DNA from: Daucus carota subsp. sativus
Lineage: Eukaryota; Streptophyta; Magnoliopsida; Apiales; Apiaceae
Direction of reading: 5' to 3'
NCBI RefSeq assembly: GCF_001625215.2
Contig: NC_030385.2
Coordinates: 33,753,598 to 33,817,597, forward strand
DNA length: 64,000 nt
Below, one piece after another: positions 51,353 to 63,002 of the stretch (position 1 is its first letter; each line of letters starts with the position of its first letter). Below the pieces are notes generated by a model, which had not been told where the DNA came from, made no database searches, and was given only the letters and a program-made list of their open reading frames with translations. Both the position numbers and the translations under genes were made by a program.

Positions 51353-52381
51353 AATATAATTCAAATTATTTTAATTCACAGAAACATAAATTAAAATTAT
51401 TTATACTTCAGTGTTAAATTCGATTAATTAAGGGTTTAAGTTGAAACCAAATGCGATAACTCCAATTTGTGATCGATATATGCTTGAACCAACCCTATTT
51501 TAAAATATGACGACTGGCCAGTATTAACTACCTAATAATTTTTAAATGCTTATAAAAATTACACTCGTATACACTGAAAACAAATTAAAATTGAATTACT
51601 AAAATTCGAATTAATTAAAAGCGGGTCACTTATGCCCCACAAGCCACAATTAAATACAGATAGAATAGAATAATTGCAGGTGATTGGATATGAGGTGATT
51701 AAAAAGCCTGGGTCTTGTGTCAGAAAGAAAATGGACCAGACTAGGAGCATGTTTTGCCTGGAGCATTTTAAACTTTCTATATTTTCCCCTCACATGCTAT
51801 CACATTCTCCATGCGCTGTGATTGCTTGCTTTCTCATTTGCTTTCAATTTAATACGATTATCAAACCTCTCCCGCGGCGACTACAAAATCAATGATAGGT
51901 TAGTTTGATGCCTCACTCATACTCCCGCCTCATTTTGTATCAGTAATACTGTATAACAATTCATGGATTTTGTATATATCTGATTTTAAGATTGCGTTCA
52001 TTTAAATAGAGTAAAGTAACTAAATTTGTATTATAATTTGGAATGATTAAAAAATTAATTTTTATTATTTTAATCATTTCATCCAATATTTTTTGAACTA
52101 GAAATTTAATTTACATATTTTATAAGCAATGCTCATTCAACTTTTCATCATCTTTTCTTACGACTTTCATTATAAAAATTCAGGCTTATTCATATTTAAT
52201 CAAAGGTATTCCATAATTCCTCATTTTTCCATAATTTGTTTTTAAATGTATCCATTTCATGCTCCCACATCTCATTTCATCTTCATCCGAGTGAATGCAA
52301 CTTTCCGAACAATAGAGCACCACACAGTCATTCACGAGTGACAATTTTAGATTGCAAATCGGATTCATGTCATATTTATTA
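51353..52381. other. Intergenic, nothing recognised
   Basis: Short frames only. No exon-like segment. Confidence 0.4.
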
Positions 52382-52597
52382 CCTCTCTGTCCGAGCAGGT
52401 TCTTTACATTATTTTTTTAATACGTATTGTAAGGTATAGTTTCATGATATTTTTGTAATTTTTTTCTCCGAATAAAAATTTGAGCTTTAAATTTTTATTC
52501 AAAATAAATAAATTAAAAAACGTTATGAAATATATTTTATAAGAGTCTCAAAATTCGTGCAAATAGTGAACGTAAACTATCGGATAGACGGAGGGAG
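52382..52597. mobile_element. Stowaway MITE
   Basis: 216 bp, left end CCTCTCTGTCCGAGCAGG, right end CGGATAGACGGAGGGAG, flanked by TA. Same subfamily as 46550 (AGGTTCTTTACATTAT and AAGAGTCTCAAAAT shared). Confidence 0.8.
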
Positions 52598-53318
52598 TAT
52601 ATCTATTTATGTCATTTAAAATCTCTGAATGAATATAAGTTTGCAAATATATTATTACATTCATTAAAATTTGTTAAAAAAGATATGTGAATTGCACACA
52701 CATTAAGTTATTAGTGATTTTAAAAGTTTTAGCGGTATTTATTGATCTATGAGATTTTTATTCTAATATATATTTGAATACGGGCTAAAATTAAAAAACT
52801 GAGTAATTAAAAGTTACCGAGACTTTTGTTTCAAAAAAAAAAGTGTTACCGAGACTTAAGCCAATATTCATCTATATCGAATATGTTGATTTGGCATGCA
52901 TTTGCTACCGGAAGGAAAGTTGGGTGATTTGGGGAGTACAACGTAAAGTGGGCTCATTGAAAAGCAAGTGGGCTAACTTGAAAAAATCAACAAAAAGGGG
53001 TAGGTAAAACATTTAGCAATTCTAAGTAGTTGGCGCATAAAAAGTTCTGCGGGCAAAAATATTTGGTTTGATACACCTGACCTCTTTTAAATAGACTTCA
53101 AGAAAATAATGGTACAAGCCGAATTTGAACTTGCGTCTTCGGGAACTTACTCCACAATCACCACTACAAAACTAATTTCGTACTGAAAATATAGTTGAGA
53201 TATGTAAATACTGTAAAGGTGTCCCAGACCCCGGATATTATTCTTATTACTTGGTCTTGGCTGAACTACTGAACTGGGACTACAACAAGTGAAGTCAATA
53301 CAAATGAGGCATTAACAA
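52598..53318. other. Intergenic; possible tRNA-derived SINE remnant
   Basis: Downstream of the pectin methylesterase gene. On the minus strand at about 53108-53172, TAGTGGTGATTGTGGAG is followed by CAAGTTCAAATTCGG, resembling Pol III boxes A and B about 30 nt apart. It does not fold as a tRNA, so at best it is a decayed SINE or tRNA pseudogene. Nothing else recognised. Confidence 0.3.
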
Positions 53319-56300
53319 TCAGCTCAAACCAAGAAAGAACGGAACACTAGTAGAATTTAGCCACTCTCCACCTTGTATAAAATTTCCAACGCTAAATTGG
53401 CTAGCCTCAGTTGCATTTGTGATGACTCTGTAACCAGGCCATGTCACTCTGCTACTTGTATTCGAACCCGGACCTCGGTTCGAATACTCCCCGTAGTACA
53501 GAGTAGACAATGCAAAATCCCCGTCCCATTCTAACCACCCCGCAGGCTCAATTAAATCACCTATGTTCGACCGAATAATAATTGTTCTGGAATTTAATTT
53601 CCAGGGACGTCCAATATACGATTTGAACGAAGATTGCACGGGAATTAAATCAACAGCGGCAGCAAGTTTCGAGTTGATGATTGAAATTCCAGTGTTCTGG
53701 TTAGGGTCTTCCCTTCCTTGTGCCGTGAAAATGTTTTTCTGATTCTCATTTGGTTTACGAGCATAGAGAGCGCAGTTCTGGAACACGACAGCCGCGTTGC
53801 CAAATATGAAATCGACGGTGCCATACACGTCACATTCGCGATAAAATTGTCGTAGGGAGTGGACGTAGAGGGTGTCTTGGTAGCCTACGAAGCTGCATTG
53901 GTAAAATGCTGAGAGATCTGATCCGCTTCGTAGCGCCACTGCTTGGTGTTTGCTTGGTCCAGCATAGTTTTCGAATGTGATTCCTTTGGCTATGAATCCA
54001 TTTCCCACTACAGCTGCACGTTATCGCAAACAAAACAAGTCTGTCAGATTTTAACATGATCTAACAATAAGATTTTTCCAATATGTTTCAACTTTGTAAC
54101 AAGTAAATCATAATTCAGGACTTTTTTTGAAGTTAATCACCTTATGAGGGGTCTTTTTAATATAATATTAAGACATTAAGCATAACGAAAAGTTCAGCCA
54201 TCTTTGTGGAAAGGAGCCAAGGGTGGAGATACAAGCAAGCTGCCTTCTCAGATTTCAAGCATGTTTAATGTACACATTCATCTATGCATTATGCAGTCGC
54301 TAGAGAACAAATCTTGTATAGATTTGCACAGAAAATCTCAGACAAAAGAAGTATAAGGCCACCGGTCCACCTTCAAGTAGGCACTAGTTTAATGGGTTCG
54401 CACTGGGGTCTCCAGAACGTGTGCCTAAACCTACATACACACTACTACCCTGGGGCGGTCCTATCTACATTTTACACACGTGCAAGACATCGAAGAACCA
54501 GTCCATCTAAAATTATAAGGTGTTAAAGGAAAACTTAAATTAATCTTAGACTATATTTCAACAGCTCTTAATACCAGATTTGATTAGGGCTCTTTAAATT
54601 TCAGGAGGGCCTAGGGCTGTTATTCGGTCCGGGCGAGCCGAGTTTCGAGCCGGGCATAATTCGAGCCGAGTTTTATTTAGTCGAGCCGAGCCGGCTCGTT
54701 CAAGAAAACGAGCCTAAACCTTTGCCCGAACTCGACTCGTTTATTTTCACGAGTCGAGTCGAGCTGGCTCGTTTAGTTAAACGAGCCGAGTTTAACGAGT
54801 CGGGCGAGCCGGCTCGTTTAATTTAACACTAAATCGAGCCTAAAATGCTACCCGAATCCGACTCGTTAATTTTCACGAGTCGAGCCGAGCCAGCTCGTTT
54901 AACAAAACGAGCCAAAACCTCTGCCCGAACTCGAGCTCGATTAACTAAACGAGCCGAGCCGAGCCCATCAAAACGAGTTCGAGCCGGGCGAGCTCGCGAG
55001 CTGCCCGGATCGGATTACAGCACTAGGAGGGCCTATCCTGTGGATAGTTTGTTTAAATTTGCTGCGCGCGAGTTTATTGACTTGATTGATCGAAATGTAT
55101 AGATGAGCTAATGTAGTTAACCGTGTGAACGTACATATCACCCTACCAAAAGCAGGACAATTATAACACTCCTGAAAGAGCCAGTTGTTATTGTTAGCGC
55201 AGAAGCAGGACCATGCATGCTTACCAAGATCCGTATCTCGATATCATCATCATCATCGTCTGCTCTACGTACTATCCCACCCTCGCTCGTTCACTCTACT
55301 TTGTAAAAGCTCAAACATCCCTTTCAAATTTACAAGTGGAATTCCAATCTACCCTCTTCACTGGAAAAAACAGGCCTGTGCCATGGCCAAGGGTCCATTT
55401 CTCAGGACTTAAAATGAATAGAACCTATTTTAAGCGACACGTTTATCTATAGTTAGTTTAAAAATTAAATAACTCATGAAACAGCTAAGGGAAAGCAAAG
55501 CCCGATCAAAACAGCAAGGTAAATATTTGATCCACTTGCTGCAATTAACTCAAAAAATGTAGTAATATATATTCACATAACGTAACAATGCATTATGTTG
55601 AATAAATTTAATAAGCTCAGGCCTCAGATCATAACAGATATGTTGCATATTGTTAGAATATAATATGATCTTAATAAACCGTTTACTAACAGATATTAGA
55701 AGAACTGGTCACTTAACTCGGACTCTATACATGTAAAACAACCGATAAACATGCTGTACTAGGTGAAATCAGAGATGAAGTAACTGACCAACCGTAGCAG
55801 ATCGAAACGTGGTCCAGCCATCAACAACACTCCGATTACCCTTGACGAGTGTCTTCCCAATCCCATCTCCAACCAACATCAACATCGTCTTCTTACTCTC
55901 CACCTCAACATACTCATAATAAGCCCCTGCTTTCACATGTATCACAAACCTTTTAGTACTACGATCGGGGGCCGCGGCCACCGCCTCCCCGATCGTCGTA
56001 AAATTCCCACTCCCATCTTTCGCAACCACTAGATCATATTTAACCTCCGTAGTTGCATCCACCATCGCCTTATCCTCTCTCGAAAGCCACATCGGATGGC
56101 CTCCCTCCACTCTCCCATACCCCGGAAACACTTCGTTTCTCGAAGCTTCCTTGATCTTCGTCACCATCGCCAGTGAATTGCTGACATGGCGCGAGATTTC
56201 CGTTATCGAATCCTCGATGTAGCTACGAACATTCGAGTCACTATAAGCGAAACCGTCGAGACACGTGTACTGATTCGTCCACTACAAGAAAAGCGGTTAT

Positions 56301-57296
56301 TTTCGACCGGTTATTTTCGACCGGCGGCTATTTTCGACCGTACACGGTCGAAAATAATTATTTCGACCGAACTCGGTCGAAAATACTTCCGGTCGAATTT
56401 AATTGGTCGAAAATAATTCCGGTCGAATTTAGTTGGTCGAAAATAGACATAAATTCGACCATTTTTTTAGTTGGTCGAAAAATTTGATGGCAAAATAAAG
56501 GGGGGAAAGTTCCCGCCCAAAAAATTTCAACTAATTTCGACTATTTTTGGTCGAAATTATTAATTTCGACCAAAAAAGGTCGAAATTAATAATTTCGACC
56601 AAATATGGTCGAATTTATTTTGGCCACAAAATTGAGGGGGAAAGTTCCCGCCCAAAAATTTTGAGCGGGAAAATTGCCGCCTAATTATGTTCAAAAAAAT
56701 TTGAACTAATTTCGACCATTTCTGGTCGAAATTATTATACAAATTCTTGCATAGATCAACATAAAAATTAAAACAGACATGACCAGATTTTGACGGTCGA
56801 AAATAGCCGCTTTTCTTGTAGTGGTCATTGCGCCGCTGAGGAGCGTTTGCAAGTCGTAGTAGTGCTTGGAAGAAGATTTGTTGGAGGAGAGATCAGAGAC
56901 GGCTGCGTTGAGTTCGGTGACGGTGTTGTTGAGTAGCTCAACGCAGTCTTGGAGTGCGCGCTTGTCGCGGGCGTCCAAGTGGGGGATTTTGCGACGGATG
57001 GTGGAGGAGTTGGAGGCGGTGGCCTTGACTTGGACGACGGTCTGGTTGACCGCGGCGGAGATGATCTGCGGCAGGGTTTTCTTGCGAAGGTTGGGGAATG
57101 TGGAGAGAGTTGAGACGCAAAGTTGAGAGTATAATGTGCCATCACAAGCTGCGCTAGCTGCTCGGATATGCAGAGATTGCGAGGATTCTAGGCTTTTAGT
57201 ATCCGTCGGAAATGACCGTTTTTCTTGTAGTGTGACGAGATTTAGTGAGGAGAATGTGAGCAATAATGCGGCAATGGTAGTGAAATGCATGGCCAT
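53319..57296 (-). CDS. Pectin methylesterase with PMEI pro-region, first exon disrupted by a CACTA element
   Basis: Secreted enzyme that de-esterifies homogalacturonan. Exon 1 is 55789-57296, broken by the transposon at 56280-56823. Exon 2 is 53319-54013. The intron (54014-55788) uses donor TTG|GTCAGT and carries a hAT MITE. Counting exon 1 without the insert and one 3-bp duplication, phases agree and the product would be 551 residues, the standard length of type-I PMEs. Residues 1-20 are a signal peptide. The PMEI-like pro-domain is at about 45-200 ([19 protein letters not shown]). The catalytic domain has [19 protein letters not shown] (Gln344), YQDTLY (Gln366, Asp367), [10 protein letters not shown] (Asp388) and GRPW. 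As it stands, translation enters the transposon after codon 157 and stops. This allele is probably null unless the insert is spliced out or excised. Confidence 0.88.
54612..55025. mobile_element. hAT-superfamily MITE in the PME intron, GAGCCGAG repeats
   Basis: 414 bp with a perfect 8-bp target duplication GGAGGGCC (54604-54611 and 55026-55033) and ends TAGGGCTGTTAT and ATTACAGCACTA. The interior is dominated by CGAGCCGAG and GGCTCGTTTA words in both orientations. The TIR is close to that of the 18130 element, although the internal repeat words differ. It lies within the pectin methylesterase intron. Confidence 0.9.
56280..56823. mobile_element. CACTA (En/Spm) non-autonomous element inside PME exon 1
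   Basis: 544 bp, terminal repeats CACTACAAGAAAAGCGGCTA-type at both ends, and a 3-bp target duplication GTC (56277-56279 and 56824-56826). More than a dozen TTTCGACC/GGTCGAAA words near both ends are typical TNPA-like binding repeats. No transposase. Crisp ends indicate a recent insertion. Confidence 0.95.
57191..57232. mobile_element. CACTA terminal fragment within PME coding sequence
   Basis: On the minus strand CACTACAAGAAAAACGGTC, then TTTCCGACGG, matches a CACTA terminus and lies in the N-terminal coding part just after the signal peptide, encoding [11 protein letters not shown]. The frame stays open. No matching opposite end is nearby, so it would be a solitary end retained after deletion. 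Confidence 0.6.
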
Positions 57297-58236
57297 ATTT
57301 GGGTAATAATGAGGTTAGGTGTTGAGCAAGGAAGTGATATAACTTATAAGTACTGGATTTGAACTTGTTGAGCCACTTGACAGCAGTGGGTGAATTGGTC
57401 AATTTTAAGCTGACATATGACAAACTCAGAAATCTTAAAGAAAAATAATAATAAGCGGTTAGGTATGAGATCTCGGACAAGATTAGATTTATATGGTTCA
57501 CTGCAGCAGATTCGGCATATTGGTCCTCATCTTTCATAAGTTTAGGGTTAATTACTTGAATTAGCTGTTACCTTGTGAAAATTAATTTATATGAAGAGCG
57601 GTGTATAAATTAATGCTAGTGCCACTTAGCTAGAGTTCAAGGCCGGGCCTACATACTCACTCAGCACTGAGCTTTAGAGTTTCAAGTGGAGAAGAAGAGC
57701 AGCTTATGATCGTGGGTGTGTCTGTGCGCAAGCTTTCTTGTCGGTGTCGACTTGAGAGATGTTGAAATAGCAAGAATTAACACTCGAGGGTTTTACCGGT
57801 AAATCATAAATCTCCGTTTTGAGATGGAGGTCATAACTTTTTGACACGTAATAATAAGTTTTTCTTATCCCATACCTACTGTATAAACAAAGAGAGTAAA
57901 AACATTGTAACGTATGACCAATTCACCATCTAGTTTTGCGAAACTTAAATGCATGCATTGAATAGAAAACACCCTCAGACGCAGCGCTGTGAGGAGTTAA
58001 TGGAATGATGGGAGGAGGATGGGAGAATGAATCCTGCAGGCATCATGCATATATCACAGATGATGCCTGATGATTTAAAATTATATATATCCCTGATTTT
58101 TGCACATCAGTTTGAATGTAAAACAACTTAAACTTAAAATTTGAAAAAACAATTTATTAAATATTGCTATCAACCTTAAATTCAATCCCGGGCTCAACAA
58201 AAAGCAAACAAGAATATTAAGGGTGAAAACTTATTA
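57297..58236. other. Upstream region of the PME gene
   Basis: No further gene. CTTATAAG on the minus strand at about 57342-57349 may be the PME TATA box (about 50 bp before the ATG). The rest is AT-rich and unremarkable. Confidence 0.4.
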
Positions 58237-58487
58237 CTCCCTCCGTTTCAATTTACATGTCTACTTTCAATAAAAAAAAAATTTCAAATTACTTGTCCAC
58301 TTCGACTTTCAATGCAAAAATCATATTTCCAAAGTCAATTCTCCTTCACACATCTCTTATTTATATTTCCTAGATCAATCTCACTCCACATATTTTGATC
58401 ATTTAATGCGATTAATTTATGAACATCTATTTTTTTTTAAACTGTGTGATTTTTTTAAAGTAAACATCTGATTTGAAACGGAGGGAG
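58237..58487. mobile_element. Stowaway MITE
   Basis: 251 bp, CTCCCTCCGTTTCAATTTAC at the left and ...GATTTGAAACGGAGGGAG at the right, TA on both sides. Confidence 0.88.
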
Positions 58488-58735
58488 TAATTTTATACTC
58501 TATAAAATTGAGGTTTTGACGTTTTCTGAGACAAGACATTAAAACAAAACATCCCTAGAAAAACGGACAACAGAGAAGGATTAAGCAGCAAACACATGTT
58601 AGATGCGCAAAAAACAAACAAGTTAAAGCCCAACCAAAAAATTAACAAGACAAATAGAAATGTAGATGCGACCAGCACACACATCTACATCTAGTAATAT
58701 TCCAGTTCCACCCTTAAAAAATTGAGGAGATCTAA

Positions 58736-59109
58736 GAGCAAGTCCAACAATGTCCTAGCAAATGCCCTATAAATATAATAAAATAATGTGTCCTAGTGAT
58801 TTAGGACATCATCTTCATATATCAACTCCAACAACATGCCTCATTATTGTGCCTTATTATTAAAATATTAATATATTTAAATTGTTATTGGAGGGAAATG
58901 AAAAGGAGAGAAGAGAGAGATGTAGTGGAATGGTAGGAAACTATTTTTTTATTGAATAGGGCATGCATATTGGTGCCTCAAAAATAAGGCAATTGTTACA
59001 TGTCCTAGTGTTTTAAGGCACCACTAGGACATTGTTGGAGCATTGATTTGCTTCACATGCCTTATATTTTGATTTAGGACATTAATATAGGGCACTCTTG
59101 GACTTGCTC
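58736..59109. mobile_element. Tourist-like MITE, GAGCAAGTCC type
   Basis: 374 bp, terminal repeats GAGCAAGTCCAA and complement ...TTGGACTTGCTC, with exact 3-bp duplication TAA (58733-58735 and 59110-59112). Internal TGTCCTAGTG/TTAGGACAT repeats in both orientations. Confidence 0.88.
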
Positions 59110-60503
59110 TAAGTTACTGTATAATTATTTTTTTTCTGATTAATAAGAAATCTCTTTAATATTAAATTGCTCGTGTTTCATACTTGTGCTTGAGACAAAA
59201 GCTTGACTTTTATACTTTCGCAAGGAAAATCTGGCAGCGGATTATACTATACCAATGTGGTGCAAGTTGCAACCATACATGTGGGCACAGTACTTCGAAA
59301 AACAACCTTTAGGGTACAAGTTTTGCTCTGTCAGGACGACAAATTCAAAAGCTAACTCTACAATACACCGTATGAAATCAGAGTGGTTGATAAATAAAAA
59401 GAGCAGTGCTCCTAAAAGTTGAAACTGTTAGTTTGTTTTCGCTCCTATAATATAGTTTTATAAATTTGTTAAAATTTTTCCGGATAAAAATATAATATCT
59501 CAATCTAAGTTCGGATTAAAAAATTAAAATAAGTTATAAGACTATATTTTGTATATACGTATCAAATTATGAAGAATTATATTTAAAAATTAGAGGACGG
59601 AGAGAAATTATACTTTTTAAACTAATGGATTCGTTATTATTTGTCGAGATAACTAAAAGATATATTTCAGGAACATTCGCATATGTCGCATTAAAAAAGA
59701 CACTAACTTGTCAAAATTTTATTAGCTAAACAGCCTGAGTAATAGCTACATCAGTCTTGCATGTATCAGAATTTTACATCCGAAAGTTTTGGAAACGATC
59801 AGACATTTTGGTTTAAAAAATATATTGAAGTATCGGGCAAAGCTTGTAAACTCAGAAGAAAATAGGCGAGAGAGAGCCCGTTTGTAATTCAAATGATCCA
59901 TCAATAGAAGAAATGGAAGAGATTGTGGACAATTGTATAATCGAACGTTTAAATTGCTTCGGGCCATGGTTTGGCCCAAATGGTCCAAGCAGATCATGGC
60001 CCAAATTGTCCTAGCAGATTCGCTGTTTAAAGATCAACACGGCAGGCCTTTCTTATATTGTCTAAACAAAAATGACCACTGCAGCAAAGTTTACAAAAAT
60101 GTGAAGGACATGTGGATCAGGGTTATATAAATTTATCGTGAATAAATAAGATTATTCTTAACTCTAAAATTGTCCAGGGTGTGAATGAGTCTAGGTGTGA
60201 ACGAGCTTGATTCGATCGTTCTTTTTAGCTTGAATAATAATATTGTCAATTAAGAAATTCAAATCAAGTCGAATATCATTAGTGTTTCATTTGAGCTTGA
60301 TAATCCAATTAAGCTTGGTTCGAATTATTATTGTGTTATATAGTTTGAATAATAATATTGTCAATTAAAAAACTCAAATCGAATCGAATAACATTAATGT
60401 TCGACTCGAATTTGACTCATAATCAAGTTGACCTCAATTCGAATGATTAAATTCGAACTTAAATCACTAAAATATAACATGTATAAGTTATTAATTTGTT
60501 TTA
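59110..60503. other. Intergenic, degenerate repeats
   Basis: No gene. 60190-60470 contains recurring TTCGAAT/ATTCGAA and AATCAAGTCGAA words like the decayed region at 4915-5340, perhaps a worn relative of the elements with text-like internal repeats. Confidence 0.4.
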
Positions 60504-61172
60504 GAGTTAATTACACTTTGTAACCCCTAGGTTTGCTCAAAACGCAGTTTAGTACTTGAACTATAAAATGTGACAATATGCACCCTAAACTTAACATTCC
60601 CGTGCAAGTTATAACCCTTGGTCACTATTCCGTCCAAATCTGCCGTTAACTTTAACTGTTTGAGAGGTAACCGTGTGTATATTAGTTTCCAACAGCTACT
60701 TTACCCCATGTGACCCCTCAAAAATTATGTATTATATTTTGAAATTATTTTTAAACACACACAACGATGTAAAAAAAATTAAAATAACTTTTAAACTATG
60801 TATCTAGATTTAGAATCTGAAAATTTATTTATTTTACATAAACGATGTAACTTATTTAAAATTTTAAAATAAATACATATTTTAAAAATTAATTTAAATT
60901 TTTTTATATCGTTGTGTGTGTTCAGAAATAATTTCAAAATATAATACATAAACTTTGAGGGGTCACAGGGGGTAAAGTAGCTGTTAGAGACTAATATACA
61001 CACTGTTACCTCTCAAATAGTTAAAGTTAACTGCAGATTTGGACGGAATAGTGACTAGGGGTTACAACTTGCACGAGAATGTTAAGTTTAGGGTGCATAT
61101 TGTCACGTTTTAAAGTTCAGATACTAAAATGCGTTTGGAGCAAACTTAGGAGTTACAAAGTGTAATTAACTC
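60504..61172. mobile_element. Long-TIR foldback Mutator-like element, copy B
   Basis: 669 bp inverted repeat. The left arm (GAGTTAATTACACTTTGTAA, CTAGGTTTGCTC, CAATATGCACCCTAAACTTAA) is mirrored in the right arm, which ends GTGTAATTAACTC. The centre is near 60830. A perfect 9-bp target duplication TTTGTTTTA lies at 60495-60503 and 61173-61181. Non-coding. It shares the GAGTTAATTAC terminus with copy A. Confidence 0.9.
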
Positions 61173-61181
61173 TTTGTTTTA

Positions 61182-61866
61182 ACATAAACTAGAAAACACT
61201 GTTTAAGTGATGAATTTTATTTGTTATTGTATATATGGAATAAGACAGTGAACATTTTTTGATATGTCGGGAAAGATATGTTTGGCACTTGATGGGGCCT
61301 TCGAATTCAACTTCTTCAGTTCGGAAAGGAGAAAGAAAGGCGCGCAGAAGGGGAAAAAAAAGAGGAAGAATTTAAATTAAGATGCCAATGTCGTAAATGT
61401 CAACAAATTCTGGCAGCCAGCCAAAAACGAAAAATATTTTAGAGCAAATAATGCAACAAAGAATTAAAATAACGTGCATGGATTGGCTGCATGCTAATTT
61501 TCAAATTTAATGCCAACTGCTTATATTTTTGTTGAATTTCTTCCGTCGTGGTTGACAAGGTTTATTAGTAGTTCGGGTAGCAATGCACTGTAGTAATATT
61601 ACGACATGTATGGGAAAAAATGGAATACTTGAGCAGTCTTCTTTCTAGTAATATAATTATTAACTACAATTGACACATTAACAACTTCTCAAAATATTGA
61701 AATGACAAAGTCTCAGATCGATGAACGCGTTTTGCAGCCTAACTTTTTGCGATCGAAGATTATAAACCTTTCATTTCAAATCTCCATTCACATGTCCGGA
61801 ACATCAAATTCCAACCGTACATGAGACTCTAGTAAATTTTGAAATTACAAAATTGATAGATATTTC
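61182..61866. other. Intergenic, nothing recognised
   Basis: AT-rich with a short GA-rich stretch near 61320-61370. No gene. Confidence 0.4.
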
Positions 61867-63002
61867 TGTTGGAACCAAGATTCTGCCGGATGCGGATATC
61901 CTGATAGGACCTGCAAAGGAGAAGAATGCGAGGGATTGTCCCCCCGATTTACCTCCGGTGTGAGAATAAGTCAGTGGTTCCAGGTGAGGTTTAATGGAAA
62001 CTGCAAGTGTTTGTGTGTGTTGTAGAGATCAAGTCAATGTTTATCTCATATTACCGGGGTATTTAAAGGGGGAGATTTCCATGTTGTAACGTCTCCCTGA
62101 TGTGGTAGGAGAGTAATGGGGTTTTAATGCGGCGTGATCCCCGCTTCCGACCGTTACAAAGATAGTGCTGGAGTAGTTTAAATGATGGGCTGGACCTCTT
62201 GGGCCTGTCCTCCAACATGTCCCCAGGCTTCGGTCGGGTCTGTGCGTGGCCGAAGTCTGAGTAGTCTCGTCGACCGACGAGAAGAGAAGTCGGATTGTAA
62301 GATCGTGGAATCGAGTCTTGGCAACCGAAGGTCTGTAGAGAATGGCCCCCGAAGCCCGATCAGTCCCGAGGCGTCGTCGACCTGCGAGGGAGGTCGAGTC
62401 TTATCGCTCCGAGTGGTCGATTCTGGCCACTAATGGCCTAACTAGTGATGTCCCGGAGCTGATGAAGAGCCCGGGACCTCGTTCCTTCATCTTCCCGACT
62501 GATCGCTTGGTATATACTGGCCGGTCATCACAGTATTGCTGCGAGCCGATTGGTTATCTTCCCTTGTCGCCAATCGGGAGAATGATTTCAAAGATCGGTT
62601 GCATCGGACGGAGGTTCTTCGGTCATACCGAAGGGCGAATAGAGGCCAGTCAAGACGATACTCAAGGCTAGAGACCAGGGGGTCGCTATTGAGAACGACG
62701 CGTCGGTCATTTGCGCTCATGAGGTCGGTCAGGACCATAGACTTCTTGTCGAAAGCACGGGCGACCTGCTAGGCCATCCGTAAGTAGCCCCGGCTTCTGA
62801 ACGTTTATATTATTGGTGTGCCTTCGGGCATCGGGCATTTTTGATTGTATTCGGGCCCCATTTTCAGGGTATTATTTTATGCATCTTTGGCTTAAATGTA
62901 TGTTGCCTTAGCGTATTTTTCCCTCAGTGCTTCTTGGGTGTTCATAACCTCAGCATAGTGCGCGTTTGGCTATTTTTTTAATTTGCCTCGGGCGTAATCT
63001 TG

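Noticed and set aside
53108-53172. tRNA-like sequence on the minus strand
   Set aside because: Has box A/B-like words but no acceptor or anticodon stem. Not annotated as a tRNA gene.
54284-54526. 80-codon frame in the PME intron
   Set aside because: The intron borders are fixed by the PME phase. The frame has no recognisable sequence.
62182-62772. Overlapping Arg/Ser-rich frames in the right-edge element
   Set aside because: Open frames occur on both strands because the region is GC-rich. None shows gag, pol or any other domain.
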